64,000 bases of DNA from Rutidosis leptorrhynchoides (GCF_046630445.1 NC_092340.1:38998501-39062500); one strand, 5' to 3'. Shown: positions 1-12,345, counted from the stretch's first letter. The notes: generated by a model not told the origin, from the sequence alone. Program-made: numbers and translations.

Positions 1-2098
1 TGTGCAAGTAGTAAGTCGGTCCGAACGGTCGTCAACCTAAGTCAAAGGTTACTAGGTCAGTAGGTTATCCTCATAAGTTCTAATAGTGCATAAAATAAGT
101 TTAAGTGTCATCATCATAATCATCATTCATCATCGTAAAAGCTAAGTAAGTTTAACAAGTATAGAGGTCGAAATAATAGGCTGACTTTGATAAGCTGCTA
201 CGGCCTCTACGTAAATCGAAAAGACGCGTAATCAGTGGCCATGGCTCCGTATAGGAGTCCTCTAGTTTCTGACCAATTTCCAGAAGTAAACTCGTCTTCG
301 TTTGACCGTGGCGATGGTTTAAGTGCGAGTAGGTCAGAAATTTCAGCACAACGTTAATAGGGTGTAGTGACTTTCGGAAGGCCATAAATCCTAAACCGTA
401 ACTCGGATTAAGACGAGGCCTAAATGGAAAATCATCTACTCGAACCGAAATAACTAAAAATTAACTTTCCAATAGCCTAGGTGGTCTGATCAGATCCTGA
501 AAACAATAAGCAAGGTGCTCCGGTGGGGTTCTTAGTGCTTGATGCTCATCACGGTTCTCATCCTTGATGCTTGTAGCTTCAAGTGTACAACTCGTTGATG
601 GGTTAGCATCACCTTGACCAATATTCTACCATCAACACATAATATGTTAAGACCAAGTAAGAACACAACTCATTTAAGAGTCTTAGATGGATGATGAACC
701 AAGGTTACATCATATCCTTAGTCTTAACACAATTACAAGTTACATTTACAACTAAAGCTACAAACTTTACTTCAATCAAGCAAGTATGAACATAATCTAA
801 GTCAAATGAAGTGATGAAACCCTAAGCTAGAGAGCTTGGATCCTTTTCACACAAGTTACGAGATCACAAAGCTAGAAAGCTTGAACTTTTGGTGTTCTTG
901 AAGATCTTGAAGCATAAAGCTTGGATCTTTAAGTTGCATGAAGATCATAAACACAAGTTTTGATCTTTATAACAAAGTAATGAGATCATAAGTTAGAAAA
1001 CTTAGATCCATCAAAAGATATGAAGATTCAAGCTAGAAAGCTTGCATCTTGGTTGTTCTTGAAGATCTTGAAGCATAAAGCTTGGATCTTTAAGTTACAT
1101 GAAGATTACAAACACAAGTTTGAATCTTTATAACAAAATAACAAGATTAAAGTTAAAAGATATAGAACTACAAAGTAGGTGAAGATTCAAAGCTAGAAAG
1201 CTTGAATCTTCCATGTTTTTGAAGGATTCAAATCCATGTTTGAATCTACAAGATGTAATCAAGATCAAAGCTAAAAAGCTAGATCCTTAGATGATGATGA
1301 TGAATTAGAAAATGATAAGAGAAGAAGAAGAAGAAGAAGAAATTCAAAAACTTACAAGTTTTAGAGTGAGAAAGACTAGAGAGGAAATAAGAGAGTAAGT
1401 GTGTGTGAAATGTAAATGAGAGCAAGTGTAAAATGAGTGGAATAAGGCTTGTATTTATAGGTGAATGAGGTGAGGGGAGGGGTGGTATGGCCGTGATTTT
1501 CAAGGGGGGCAAGGGGGGACAACTTTTGCTTTTTTGTTAATGGTTGTCTAAAGTTGGTGCTTATGTTAGGATCTCATGCAACATTAAGGATAATACTTGA
1601 CAAAAATGCTAGCGTGTTCCCTCTAATAAATGAGCATTTGTCTTACTTATTAATGGGTCACTAGTTACTTATAATTGAGCTAATTAAATAGTCCACTAAC
1701 TAGTGTAGGGTGGGCAAAAGCCCAACAAGGTAGAAAGTCCAACAAGACTAACTAGTAAGCATAAGTAAATTACTACGCGTAATTAAGCATCCAAAAACCC
1801 AAGTAATTGTTATTATAAAATAATAATTAAGATTTCGTAGTCATAATATTCCGATTACGACAAAAGTTAAACGTGTACGCAGTACGCAGTTTGTTCGTAA
1901 CGTCAAGTGACACTAACGGTCATAAAGACTTCCGGTGATCAAGTTAAGTATCCTACGTACTTAAAGGCACGTTTTAACATATAAATGAAAGTAAGCCATG
2001 TGTATAAAGATTCCATAGTATAAAGTAGCACAGTACGCACAAATACGCAGTTTCGCAAAAATCACAAGGCATAAAAACAAGTCGAAAAAGTCGGGTCG

Positions 2099-2103
<5 letters not shown>
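1..2103 (-). mobile_element. LTR-like block of a Ty3/gypsy element, partial
   Basis: Read on the minus strand, the block starts at the edge of a TA array with AACGACCCGACTTTTTCGAC. This matches the TGTAACGACCCG start of solo LTR D in this window, but the leading TGT is missing. A TATAAATA-type box lies at about 1450-1458 on the minus strand, followed by purine-rich (GA-rich on plus) leader DNA and a repeat-rich stretch. No gag, pol or primer site is visible before the window starts, so the other end is not seen. No credible protein is encoded; the short ORFs here are chance. The LTR assignment rests on terminal similarity and promoter layout and is an inference. A solo or truncated LTR is equally possible. 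Confidence 0.55.
866..1290. repeat. Imperfect tandem repeat, ~163-bp period
   Basis: Two full units (about 866-1028 and 1029-1190) and a partial third share the core GAAGATCTTGAAGCATAAAG, followed by an AAGCTT-containing stretch and an AACACAAGTTT block. The motif AGCTAGAAAGCTTG recurs and is itself partly palindromic. The array lies downstream of the TATA-like box of the surrounding LTR-like block. Confidence 0.65.

Positions 2104-2194
<91 letters not shown>
2101..2194. repeat. (TA)n microsatellite
   Basis: Uninterrupted TA dinucleotides, about 94 bp. It marks the left flank of the foldback element and abuts the LTR-like block. The ORF readings of alternating Tyr-Ile are artefacts. Confidence 0.97.
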
Positions 2195-2197
<3 letters not shown>

Positions 2198-2898
2198 TGG
2201 TAGGATCAAGAGGGAAGTAACCAATCGGGGGGAAGCAAAAACTTTTTTTTTCGTTTTTTGAAAAAACTTTGTTCACGAACATTATAGATGAGATGAAAAT
2301 ATGAACATTTAGTAGAGATACTTTGTGATAAATGTTTTTATTTTGGCGAGAAAACGCTCGAAGAAGTAATATATAACAATTATCGTGTTTTTCGAGCGTA
2401 CGTTGAGGTTTTAGCTATTGGGGTTTAGATATTAGGGTTTATAGGGTTTAGATATTAGGGTTTAGAAATTTAGGGTTTAGGGTTTAGATTTAGGGTTTAG
2501 ATTTAGGATTTAGATTGAGTTTTTAACACGAACGGTTTAGAGTTTAGGGTTTAGGGTTTGGTGTTTTGGGTTTATGGAATAAACCCAAAACACCAAACCC
2601 TAAACCCTAAACCCTAAACCTTAAACCTTAAACTCTAAATCGGGCTAAATTTTACTTCACAAAACATGAAGAAGAAAAAAACGTTCATATTCTTCACGAA
2701 CAATATTATCTTGAATGTTATTTTTGTCAATCGTTTTCCCGCCTAAATAATAACATTCATCACGAAGTGTCTCTTCTAAATGTTCATATTTTCGTGTGAT
2801 CTTGATGCCGAAAAAAAAATTCCAAAAAAAACGAAAAAAAAAATAAAAATTTGCTTCCCCCGCTTCCCCCCAATTGGTTACTTCCCCATTGATCATGC

Positions 2899-2901
<3 letters not shown>
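2195..2901. mobile_element. Foldback (long inverted repeat) element with telomere-like arms, in a TA array
   Basis: The two ends are inverted copies of each other. The left end reads GGGAAGTAACCAATCGGGGG and the right end, reversed, reads GGGAAGTAACCAATTGGGGG. Similarity continues inward through AAAATATGAACATTTAG and a GGCG(A/G)GAAAACG block. The inner arms carry runs of TTTAGGG (left) and CCCTAAA (right). The arms are about 330-350 bp with a very short centre. TA arrays flank both sides, so target duplications of the TA type cannot be separated from the microsatellite. No protein is encoded, so it would need a transposase in trans. Which superfamily is unclear; TA-array-targeting MITEs are known in plants. 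Confidence 0.7.
2534..2620. repeat. Near-perfect hairpin, 41-bp arms, 5-nt loop
   Basis: Arms at 2534-2574 and 2580-2620 pair with one mismatch around the loop TGGAA. The arms consist of TTTAGGG-type repeats followed by GTTTGGTGTTTTGGGTTTA. This is the centre of the foldback element. Confidence 0.9.

Positions 2902-2991
<90 letters not shown>
2902..2991. repeat. (TA)n microsatellite
   Basis: About 90 bp of TA immediately right of the foldback element. It is probably the other half of the array at 2101-2194, split by that insertion. Confidence 0.97.
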
Positions 2992-2992
<1 letters not shown>

Positions 2993-3144
2993 GTCGATTT
3001 ATTGGCGATTTGACTCACTCTTTGAGCCTAAATTAAATTTCAGGCAGGATTTAAAACCAATGAAAATTAATTTTACCATTTTCATGGTGTCTCAATTTTA
3101 TTTTTAATTTTATTTAATTTTATTTTTAAAAACGTTTTCCTACG

Positions 3145-3342
3145 TATTGGCCGGAGGTCCACTCGGAAGCAATCTCTCTATCCGTCGAATAGAGAGATGG
3201 ATGACTTTCTCTACTTTTGAGGGTGTTTTCACTCTGGGTGGAGAAATGACTTGTCTTTATTCTCGGATAGGGGAATGATTGTCTACATCTCACCTCCCCC
3301 GTACACCACTTATGTGGTATTGGGTTTTGTTGTTGTTGTATA
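3145..3342 (+). mobile_element. SINE-like 3' part
   Basis: The block starts near TTGGCCGGAGGTCC and contains GGGGAATGATTGTCTACATC, CACCTCCCCCGTACACCACTT and a GGTATTGGGTTTTGTTGTTG end. This composition and the TTG-repeat tail recall the 3' body of plant Au-type SINEs. The tRNA-like head with its A and B boxes is not seen, so the copy is 5' truncated. Family assignment is from memory. Confidence 0.6.
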
Positions 3343-4074
3343 AAATTACTGAATTTTTTTTATAGCCAACGGCTATAAGAAACAGACCAACCAGAGTTGG
3401 CCACGTGTCACCAACGGCCGTGACCTCCCCCGCTTCTTCTCCCCAAACGCGAAAGTGATGCCACCATGTGCCGCCTGGTTACGGCCGAAATCTGACGTTT
3501 CTGGTACCAAGTGGACAAGTAACGGGGTCACTTAGGACCAGTTACGAATGGTCTAATCTTCATATCTCAAATTCATCATTTATACACACTACACGTGTTA
3601 ATCATATGCATTCATACATTCATTGATATCATCTACTGTTGAATATTATTCTTCGTCTATATACTCCGTATTAAATAGCAAACGAAATTTTGTCGTTTGA
3701 CCAAACGACAATGATATATCTAACTAGGTTTTTTTAATAAAGATGTCACTTTAATATAATGACCCGTAGAATTACGGGTTTGTTTAAACGAAACAGTTTA
3801 GTGATATTTTTAGATATTAAGTGAACGTAAATGCTAAAGTCATTTAGTTTAATGAACCGTGGAACCACAGATTCCGACTAAGAAACTTGTTATTTTTACA
3901 AATATATTGATATACTTAACATTAGAATAAATGAAGTACATTTATTCTCCCACGACTTTCTTCCAATTTTCATTACAATTACTATTTTCATTGTTATAAA
4001 AGCATACACTACAACATTTTATTGAGACATGTATTTCATATACATATGTAACGTAATTAATCCCGTAAAAAGCC
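3343..4074. other. Intergenic DNA, no gene recognised
   Basis: No long ORF or RNA gene is seen. A short hairpin (TATAGCC, loop AAC, GGCTATA) lies at about 3361-3377, and a moderately GC-richer stretch (3390-3540) contains ACGT cores (CCACGTGTC). The GC-richer part could be a degraded MITE; no second terminal repeat was found. Confidence 0.6.
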
Positions 4075-4188
<114 letters not shown>

Positions 4189-4285
4189 GTTTGCTCTAAA
4201 ATTGAGTATGTATAATTTTAATAATAATTATTAGTAATAACAAATGTCTCTTTATTTTTTTTTAAATTTAAAATACAATTATCAT

Positions 4286-4552
4286 ATGAAGGTTGTACAA
4301 TATACTTCAAAGTTTGTATATGTGTTCATGAGATTTCTTGTAAAAGATTGTATAATGTTTTAAAGTTTGTACATATAGTTATGGAGATGTTTTATCATAA
4401 GGTTGTACATAATGCTTCAAATATAGTACATATGGTATGGAGGTGTTTACCATAAGGTTGTACATAATGTTTCAAATATTGTACATATAATCATGAGGGT
4501 ATTTTATTATATGGTTGTACATAATGTTTCACATATTATACAATGGACATTT
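4286..4552. repeat. Degenerate tandem repeat, ~62-67 bp period
   Basis: Four to five units share AAGGTTGTACATAATGTTTC followed by AAATATTGTACATAT and a TCATGAGG/TATGGAGG spacer. The units have drifted from one another by substitutions and small indels. No gene is visible from 4188 to 5186. Confidence 0.75.
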
Positions 4553-5186
4553 TAATATTTTTATTAAATATAATTGATTATTTTAATGACATTATAATGG
4601 GGGCTTAGAAATTTTTTCTTTATTTTTTCTTTATTTTTTTAAGTTTGAATAATCCTTATTTATGACATCATTATTTTAGAGATTTATACTGTATAATACT
4701 ATAGATAGTAATGGATAGTGGCTTTCATCTTTGTATTTTTTTTTTAAAAGTTTGGTAACTATCTTATTTTTTTCATTCTCGCACGGCTACAAGTTATATA
4801 CTAACTATTAATAATAATTAATTTGATAAATTTCAAAAAATATGCAATAAAATTGAGACGACTTAGGACAATTAAGTTGGTACAATAAAAAAATATATAT
4901 TTATATTTAACAATGAAATTGATCGTATATGTAAAAGCTATGTTACACCATTTTGAACAATTATCATTTATTGTACAGAAATAACCGATCATATATATAA
5001 TATATTATTTTTTTATCGCGTTGGTTATATTTTATTTTTAACTAATTATTACTTTATTGTCATATAAGATCATTATAATAAAACGGGGACCCTCCTTACA
5101 ACTTCATGTCGTTGTGTATTTTAAACGACAATGCACCCACATCCTTTTTTATACTCCGTACATTTTATTTATATTACTTTTACATT

Positions 5187-5308
<122 letters not shown>

Positions 5309-5369
5309 CATTTGGAAAAATACAATCGCTAACTTGATATGGAACGAAATCACTTTTTTTATAACGACA

Positions 5370-5616
5370 ATTTAGAGATCGAATCCTCTCATTTGTCACC
5401 CACATACTCGTTAGAAAGAAACTCCATGCACCCATCGCGCAACGCGTACCCAGAATGCTTTAGGTTAACTTCTTGGCCCGTACAGAGTGAAGGATACCAG
5501 AGGCACAACTTTGGAGAAAACTCATCTCCCCTTCCCCTAGGATTTGAACCTGCACATATTTTTTCAAAGATATGGATCCAGAACCATCTGAGGCTTTTTA
5601 CCACTCAATCAATCGT
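5370..5616 (-). mobile_element. tRNA-derived SINE-like sequence
   Basis: On the minus strand the head reads GATTGAGTGGTAAAAAGCC, which resembles an RNA polymerase III A box. About 55 nt downstream comes GCAGGTTCAAATCCTAGGG, a clear B box. The body continues to the CTTTCTAACGAGTATGTGGG region. The order, spacing and B box are seen directly. The family name is not known to me, and the 3' end is approximate. Confidence 0.65.
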
Positions 5617-7132
5617 AGCATCATTTGAAATATTTCGATTTTTAATGTATAATTTGTTTCAATTTTTTTCATATGCTTTAGTAGAGACTATTTGTATTAT
5701 TTTAATAAAAGGTTTGTATCAGTTATTAATGTGCAAATTATAATTATTAAGATATTGAGCCAAATCATTTTCTGCGGCAACGCGATTGCTATCTTTTTCA
5801 CTTGTTGCACACATATACATACATATCATTCTATCGTTGATAATTCATCATTGAGATATTCTTTATACATACAATATTAAATAGCTTTCCTATTGTAAAT
5901 ATTTGTTAAAGGTTTTCATATATGCTATATTGATTGATGAGTTTCACGTGCTCTAAGCTCGCCAAAGCCACGAGAGGAATGAGTATTCTCACGAACAAGC
6001 ATCTGAGGCCTCAGAGCTCACATCGATAGAAAATAGTAATTAAAAAATTAAAAATAAATAATACATAATTATTTTAAGAATTCAATTTCTCGAGTTAAAA
6101 TCATAATTGTAGTTTTAAACCCAAAACTTATCCATAAACCATTTTATAATTCGGGTGGTACAAAAAATCTGAATCAAATCCAGATTGGCCGAACCCATTT
6201 CATCAAAAGTTATTTAGATTGGTCCATTTTTCAAGTTGAACCATTTAATGAACACCCATAGACTCACCCACGATTTTTAAATGAAGAAATTATATGCATT
6301 TCAAATTTATAAATATGAAGCCTGTGTTTTTTTTTTTTTTTTTCCAAGAGCCGATGTTTTTTATGAAAAGAAGACAGAAGGCTAAATATATTATGAAATT
6401 AAAATTTAATAATGAGGTGGGGGGGGGGGGGGGGGGGGGGGGGGGGTGGGGTGTATTTTGCTCCAAATTTCAAGATGCGAGTACAAAGAGAGTCACATGT
6501 GGGCTCCAATTTGGTTAAAACAAAACATTCGTTAAGTTGATGGTGAACCCAGTTAACGAACACCCTTAACGAGGCGGTGCCTATGGCACCAAGCCTTTAA
6601 CGAGTGCCACATCAGCTGGTAACGAGTGGTAATGAGATCATAGGTAGTGGTCTTATAACCCTGACATATATTGCTTCTCAAAAATAGGATCCCACCGGCC
6701 GACCAGCCTCGTTCCACACGTTCAGCTCTTCTACCACTAGATTAATTGTTCGAAGTAGTGATGGTGGTGTCACCACTCACCAGATGAAGCTCAATACTAT
6801 GTTACGAGTATCCACAAGAAATGGCGACTCTTTTGTGTTGATATCATCTAACAAGAAATGGCGAATCTCATATCCTATATGTGCTTATATAACACGTGGG
6901 AAACATATTTGGTTATTCTTTTCAACTTTCATCGTCTCACCATTCATATTTTACTTGAATTTTGTGTCTATTTACCAAAGGATTGAAGATTCTCGTAATT
7001 AGGCTCTATATACAAAAGATTAGCAGTCAAGCTGTTTGTTTGAGTCTTGCAAAGGATGAACATATTGTTAGGACTTAGGAACACTGTAAACAAACATCAT
7101 GCTATTACCATCTTTTTACATTTTCAAAGAGT
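5617..7132. other. Intergenic DNA, no gene recognised
   Basis: AT-rich DNA with a T tract (about 6327-6343), a long G run (6419-6446) and a GC-richer stretch (6500-6720) containing repeated TTAACGA words in both orientations, which may be a decayed MITE. No convincing coding sequence; short ORFs lack domains. Confidence 0.6.
6419..6446. repeat. Homopolymer run of 28 G
   Basis: Twenty-eight consecutive G on the plus strand, followed by TGGGG. Such a run can form intramolecular G-quadruplexes, and its exact length may be a sequencing approximation. Confidence 0.9.
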
Positions 7133-7138
7133 TTTATT
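7133..7138 (-). terminator. Candidate poly(A) signal AATAAA of the TBC gene
   Basis: TTTATT on the plus strand is AATAAA on the minus strand, about 170 nt beyond the predicted stop codon at 7308-7310. Position and motif fit a plant 3' UTR; other AATAAA-like words exist nearby. Confidence 0.4.
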
Positions 7139-7307
7139 AACTAAACAAACAAATGGCTAATGAACTATATGTAATTTATGTATACTGTATCAAAGAAAAA
7201 ATAATTACATAAAATATTACTCTTCTAAGATTATCTCTTTAATAACTAACATGAACACAAGATGCTGATATTTTCTCCTGAACTTTATATTTAGACATCA
7301 TTTTCAT

Positions 7308-10300
7308 CTACTTACCATCATCAGCCAACGATACCTGCTCCATTTGATCACCATCATCTTCCTGCACAGCTTTTAGTCTTTTTACGTCATCAGTAGTCCT
7401 TACACTTTGCACAACTATTGGGGTTTGATCATCACTAACAACCTTTACATCAATATGCTCTTCTGTTGGCTTTGCCTGCAGTTATAATAAAATTTATTAG
7501 CTTCGTTAACAGGTTGCAACATAGAATGAACTAAGTGGCCACTGGAGTCGAGATTTAACCTTGTTTTTGTCACGCCAGCCGAGCCCAAATGGTCTAGATA
7601 ACAGACTTATCTTTCTTGCAGGTATTTCTTGAGAAAGTTCTTGACTTGTTTTTATTGCTGATGAATCTTGATTCACAGATCTACAGGATAAAGTGATAAA
7701 GCAAACTTTTTTTTTTAACTACCAATAAAAGAAAAGAACAAAATGTATGTGGGTCAGCCTGACTCAACCCGACTGTTTTGCCATATCTACATAAGGGTTA
7801 CATGGGTGGTACCTTGGAGAAGGTTGGGCTTTAGTCTGGCCAGACTGATATTGCAAAGTTGCCTCCAACATTGATTCTGCCATAACCACCCTCTTCTCCA
7901 TTTCAGCAAGGGAATTAGTTGCTGCTTCATATTTTTCCTGAATAGACGAAATTTAAATTTGCTATTCAATTATTTTTATAATGGTAATTAGTAAAAGTAT
8001 AATCTTAATTCAAATATTTGCATAATAGTTTGATAAAAGTATATGTGTTATAGATTAAACCTGCAGGACTTCAGTGGCATATCTCTGGGCTGCAGCATCT
8101 TGCTCGGCATATCTTCTAGCATCTTCTGTTACCTTTTGTTCTTGCTCTACCCGCATTAATACCTTTAGAAATTAACAACTTATAATTACCATCTAAATTT
8201 ATTGTAATTATTATATTATTATTATATGTCAAGGTGTTTCTTATATCAAGCCTCAAATCAAAACCTGAAGCATGGCATTCTCTTGTTCCTGTTTGTCAGC
8301 AAGGGCATGTTTCAGGTCATCAACGTCTCGCTCTAATTGCTCAACCTAAGTAAATCGTTGCGTAAGATATCAAAGTGACATTCTTAATGGTTGAAACAGA
8401 TATTTGTTATTGTTTTATTCGAAAGAATAACATTTTGGTGAAATTATTTGTAGCATACCTTTGCACTTAATTCTCGACGATTGTCCTGCTTGACCATCTC
8501 CATTAAGGCCATCTCCAACTCTTCAGCTCTGGAGAGAAGAAAGTATTGAATCATTTTCAAGAAGGGTTTATAATTTGGTAGTGCATCAAACTTTACACCT
8601 TTTACAACATCCTATTATATGATTTTTGCAATTTTTGGCTACATAAATCGATGTTTTTTTTTTTTTGTAAATTCTACACATACAGTAGTAAGTTAGATGC
8701 TAAAAAAAGACGGGTTTGAAACTTGCATAGATACAATAGGATGTGTTGAAGAAACATAAAATAGTAAAAGGTGTAAAGTTGCATACATTTCCAAACTATA
8801 AACCCTTAAAAGAAACATATTTAAGCAACTGAAGTTGAAGTTGAAGTTGAAGTTGAAGTTGTGAAGGCTAAATATGAATTTAACAAATAGTATAAGTTAT
8901 GTATCAGTGTGCTATTAAGTGGAAACTAATTATACAGTAATATACTAAATACTAAATTCAAATAATGTCAAAAAAGTTCATAATATATATGTGAACAAGA
9001 AAATAGGCTTTCATAGGCAACAACAAATATATTATGCTAAACAATCTGCCAAAAACAATATTTTATAGCGACCTGAGTATCGCAGATCTTTTTTCTTCTA
9101 GTACTCTGCACAGCTCATTCTTTAACCATGCCACCTAGAAACATTTCAAAATCAATAAGTCATTAGAAACTACTACGGGGTATGATATTTACTTTTATCC
9201 TATTCCTAATTCTCTTTTTCAGTTGATCAATGAGTAATTTAATTTTTGTAGGTACATATGAGTTATGACTCTTATTTGAAATGAGATCAATAAGTCTTTT
9301 AAGTCTGACTAACCTGTTCTTGAAGATCTGGTACAGAATCAATTTCAGCATCATCCGTATTAGAAGACTCGGAATTCACTCGCGATAATCCACCATTTGT
9401 CGTTATATTTTCTGTTTTATTTTCATTAAGACCATATAACTTAGATGCCAAACCCTTATTTAGTCCCTTTGATCTTTCCTCAATAGCAGCTTCTACAGCC
9501 GGTCGATATTTGTTTCTCAATTCTTGTAGTCTGTCCTCATTGACATTTTGATAACCCATGCAAGCGGTCAACACAAGTTGACTACTATCGAATGTTGACC
9601 CAGCTAATGATTGCAAAAGCGTAACAGCATCTCCAGCATCTTTTGTTGTTACTAATGCAGGTCCTACACAAAACTATAGAAACTTAAATAAAATTGTAAA
9701 AAAACGTATAAACACAAGTAAATGCATATCTCCTTGACACATCACACATATCAAGAGCAATGACAAAAAGAAAGAAAACACAGTACCATATAATTCCATC
9801 AATGCAAGGGCTGTTCGAAAGAGCATAACACGATTTCCTTGAAATAAAAGTACATCCCAGACTCTGAGAACTGGAGCGAAAAGACACCAGTTATGAAAAG
9901 ATATATAAGCACTTAAGCAGGGACTATTTTGTAATTTTTTGTTGAGTAATAAAGTAGATAAATTTATGAAACGAAAGAACTAACCACTTTCCCAGGGAAG
10001 CATATTCATAAATATCGAAAGGAACCATGGTCCCGAGATCCAGGCTATCTGGACTCCAAGGTAATCTAAATGGTTTACTGCATCAAATAATCAAGAAACA
10101 TAAGAAACTAAGAGAGTATGTCACGCGCAGATGTGCAATGCAGAAACATTGGTGGAAGAATGAAAACGAACCCAATTTAGGAAACCTCTCACGCACCAAT
10201 TCCTCGAAAACAAGTTGATCAACCTAAAAATAAACCAGATTGCAATATATAAAAAGCTCGTTTTTTTTAATCATCTTCAAGACTATGGATGGGGTTTAAA

Positions 10301-12262
10301 CATGTTTAGTAAGTGTATAGTTAAAAAAGACATTATGTACCTGGGACTCAATCATTTCCTCTGAATAGTATCCCTCGAAATAGTCATCAAGAATACCCAA
10401 CAAAGCCCTGAGATTGGAATATAATATGAGCATTTTATATTCAAATTGAGTTTTAGTAGTGATAAAAAGTTAAAACGTTTGATTAAGGCTCAAACGCACC
10501 AAAAAGCATTTTCTTCTGGCATCAGAAGCAGTAATAAGCCAGCAAAGAAATTCATGGCCTACATATAATCCAACAGATTACATAGATAAATGTACTTAAA
10601 TCTTTATAACATTTTCTTACATAATTTATAAAACACATGTAAAAACATGTCCAAATATCAAACCTGGCAGTAACCAACAGAAGGATTATGCCGAGCATAA
10701 GCCGTGAGTAATCGTCTTAAAGCATTTCTACCACCCTCATCCAGAGCAGGATGACCTGGAAAAGTTCGAGGCAAATCCTGTATACATAAAATAATATATA
10801 TAACCGAAAAAACATTAAAAGGATGTGGTTTTATGATAAATAGAATCGAATGCTTTGGAAAATTACCTTCTCAATCTGCCCTTTCCATTTTTCAGGTACG
10901 TCTACCAATTCAGTTTGCAACTTTTCACTTGCTTCGTCTACTTGATCCGAACTGTTATCATTCTTGTTATCAGGATATAAAAGATTCTGATAATAATTCT
11001 TCACGTGGCGACCCTTCACGCCCACAAAAGCTTGCCACAACTGAAATCACAAGTTGTATATTAAACACAAAATCTAATATTCATAAAACGCAACATCAGC
11101 TTGAGAACAAAAAGTTACCTCTCCCCTAAGAGCCATTGGAACTCCCCCTTGAACAAGAAACTCCAATTCTTCTTTCCAATGAATCGAAGATTCTGATGAT
11201 GTCACACCTGGAATCGGGTTACTTGACCCATCACTTGACAAAACCTCTGAAACCAGGTCCCTATCCAAGTCATAAAACTCATCGTCTGAATCCTCTTCAG
11301 CTACGACATCTTCTTCTGTTTTTGTTTCAGTAACAGTTTTCTTAACACGAGCATTCATCATATCCTCAATGGCTCGAAGCGACGGCCTAATTTGAGTCCA
11401 TATTTGGGCCTCACGAGTTTTTGGATCATTCTTGTCATCTCCTTCTGACGCCACCTTGATAATGTCACCATTAAGTAACGATGGTTTGTCTTCCTCTTCA
11501 ATCGAGCCATTTACAGGCAACTGAGCAGACTCAGACTGCCGTTCTAGAAAATCCTTCCACCGATCTGACCGTTCTTCCTCTTCTTCCTAAAACCATACAC
11601 TGGCGTAAAGTTACTTTCAAGACATATTTATTTGCATATAATTAATGTAGAAAGAATATAACCTGGTAGATATTTGAATATTCACGAAATCGTTGTACAT
11701 GTTGAGGCCTCACTGCAAAACCGTAGGCGTCTCTGCACAACAAATAATATTATCAATTTCAAGCAAAATTCAATTTCCAATCAAATGTAATTATTAAGTA
11801 TCAGCTCAAATCACATATAAATTAGAACGCAAACAGAGTTTACATGATGCTCCGTATTACACTGTATCAGATATTTGACAGGAAATAAAAAAATAATGTA
11901 AATACTAATCCGTACTATACTAAATGTATATGATATTAGTTTGATCCTAAAATGTAGCGAATCACTAATTCCTTAGCCAAAATTAGTAACTCTTCTGATA
12001 AATTTAGTAAGTTACAATGACACAACAGCATTAAATTACAGTTACAGCATCATATAATACCAAAAACAGCATAAATTAAATCAACCGTAAAAATAGGTTA
12101 AACTGATCAAGTATTACACATCGAAAAAAAGGGGTGAAATGATTGTAAAATTGAAAACCCTAAGAAAAGAGGTCAGAATTTAAGTATGAGTTGAAACAAG
12201 TACCTCTTATGTTCGAAAGTAACAATAGAAGGATTCAATATTTGAAGTTTAGCCGTCTTCAT
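7308..12262 (-). CDS. TBC-domain Rab GTPase-activating protein, 18 exons
   Basis: Exons read by eye on the minus strand: 12262-12204, 11732-11663, 11586-11119, 11040-10867, 10777-10664, 10558-10500, 10407-10341, 10223-10172, 10065-9985, 9870-9787, 9663-9314, 9134-9073, 8528-8459, 8345-8265, 8162-8061, 7937-7813, 7680-7560, 7475-7308. Every junction is GT-AG and all phases join, giving 767 residues and a stop. The TBC domain spans about 190-415: GGVPMALRGELWQAF opens it, DLPRTFPGHP holds the arginine finger (about R261) and VGYCQ the glutamine finger (about Q295). WISGPWFLSIF and RVWDVLLFQGNR follow. Residues 1-189 are a conserved N-terminal part (AYGFAVRPQHVQRF) and an acidic linker. Residues about 527-675 are a Glu/Lys/Gln-rich coiled coil. 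RKISLLSRPFGLGWRD lies near the C-terminus. The family stimulates GTP hydrolysis by Rab proteins in membrane traffic. It resembles the Arabidopsis AT3G55020/AT2G39280 type (from memory), with similar length. The partner Rab is unknown. The stop lies in a GTAAGT context, so an alternative C-terminus is possible. Confidence 0.93.
8562..8808. mobile_element. MITE-like hairpin in intron 12 of the TBC gene
   Basis: Inverted terminal repeats begin AAGGGTTTATAATTTGG on the left and, reversed, AAGGGTTTATAGTTTGG on the right. Similarity continues through CAACTTTACACCTTTTA to an ACATCCTATT block, about 60 bp per arm. The element is ~247 bp with no ORF. A target duplication is not clear. It lies inside the intron 9072-8529 and leaves the splice sites untouched. 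Confidence 0.75.
8829..8861. repeat. (TGAAGT)n minisatellite in intron 12
   Basis: Five to six copies of the hexamer TGAAGT just beside the MITE-like hairpin, within the same intron. Confidence 0.9.
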
Positions 12263-12329
12263 TAGTTACCGGTGTTCGATCTAACTTCCGATGAACCTAT
12301 AGATATAGATACATATATGTATGCATAGA

Positions 12330-12345
12330 AAGATATATAAAGCTA
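12330..12345 (-). promoter_or_regulatory. Possible TATA box of the TBC gene
   Basis: The minus strand reads CTTTATATATCTTTC about 70-80 nt upstream of the start codon at 12262. Position and composition are compatible with a plant TATA box and a short 5' UTR. The AT-rich context makes chance matches common. Confidence 0.35.

Noticed and set aside
2400-2640. A true interstitial telomere
   Set aside because: TTTAGGG units are few, irregular, and arranged as two inverted arms inside a foldback element rather than a long one-direction array.
1974-3107. ORFs of alternating Tyr-Ile on both strands
   Set aside because: They are translations of TA arrays and have no coding character.
10027-11333. 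Plus-strand ORFs across the TBC gene
   Set aside because: They overlap well-supported minus-strand exons and introns and have no domains.
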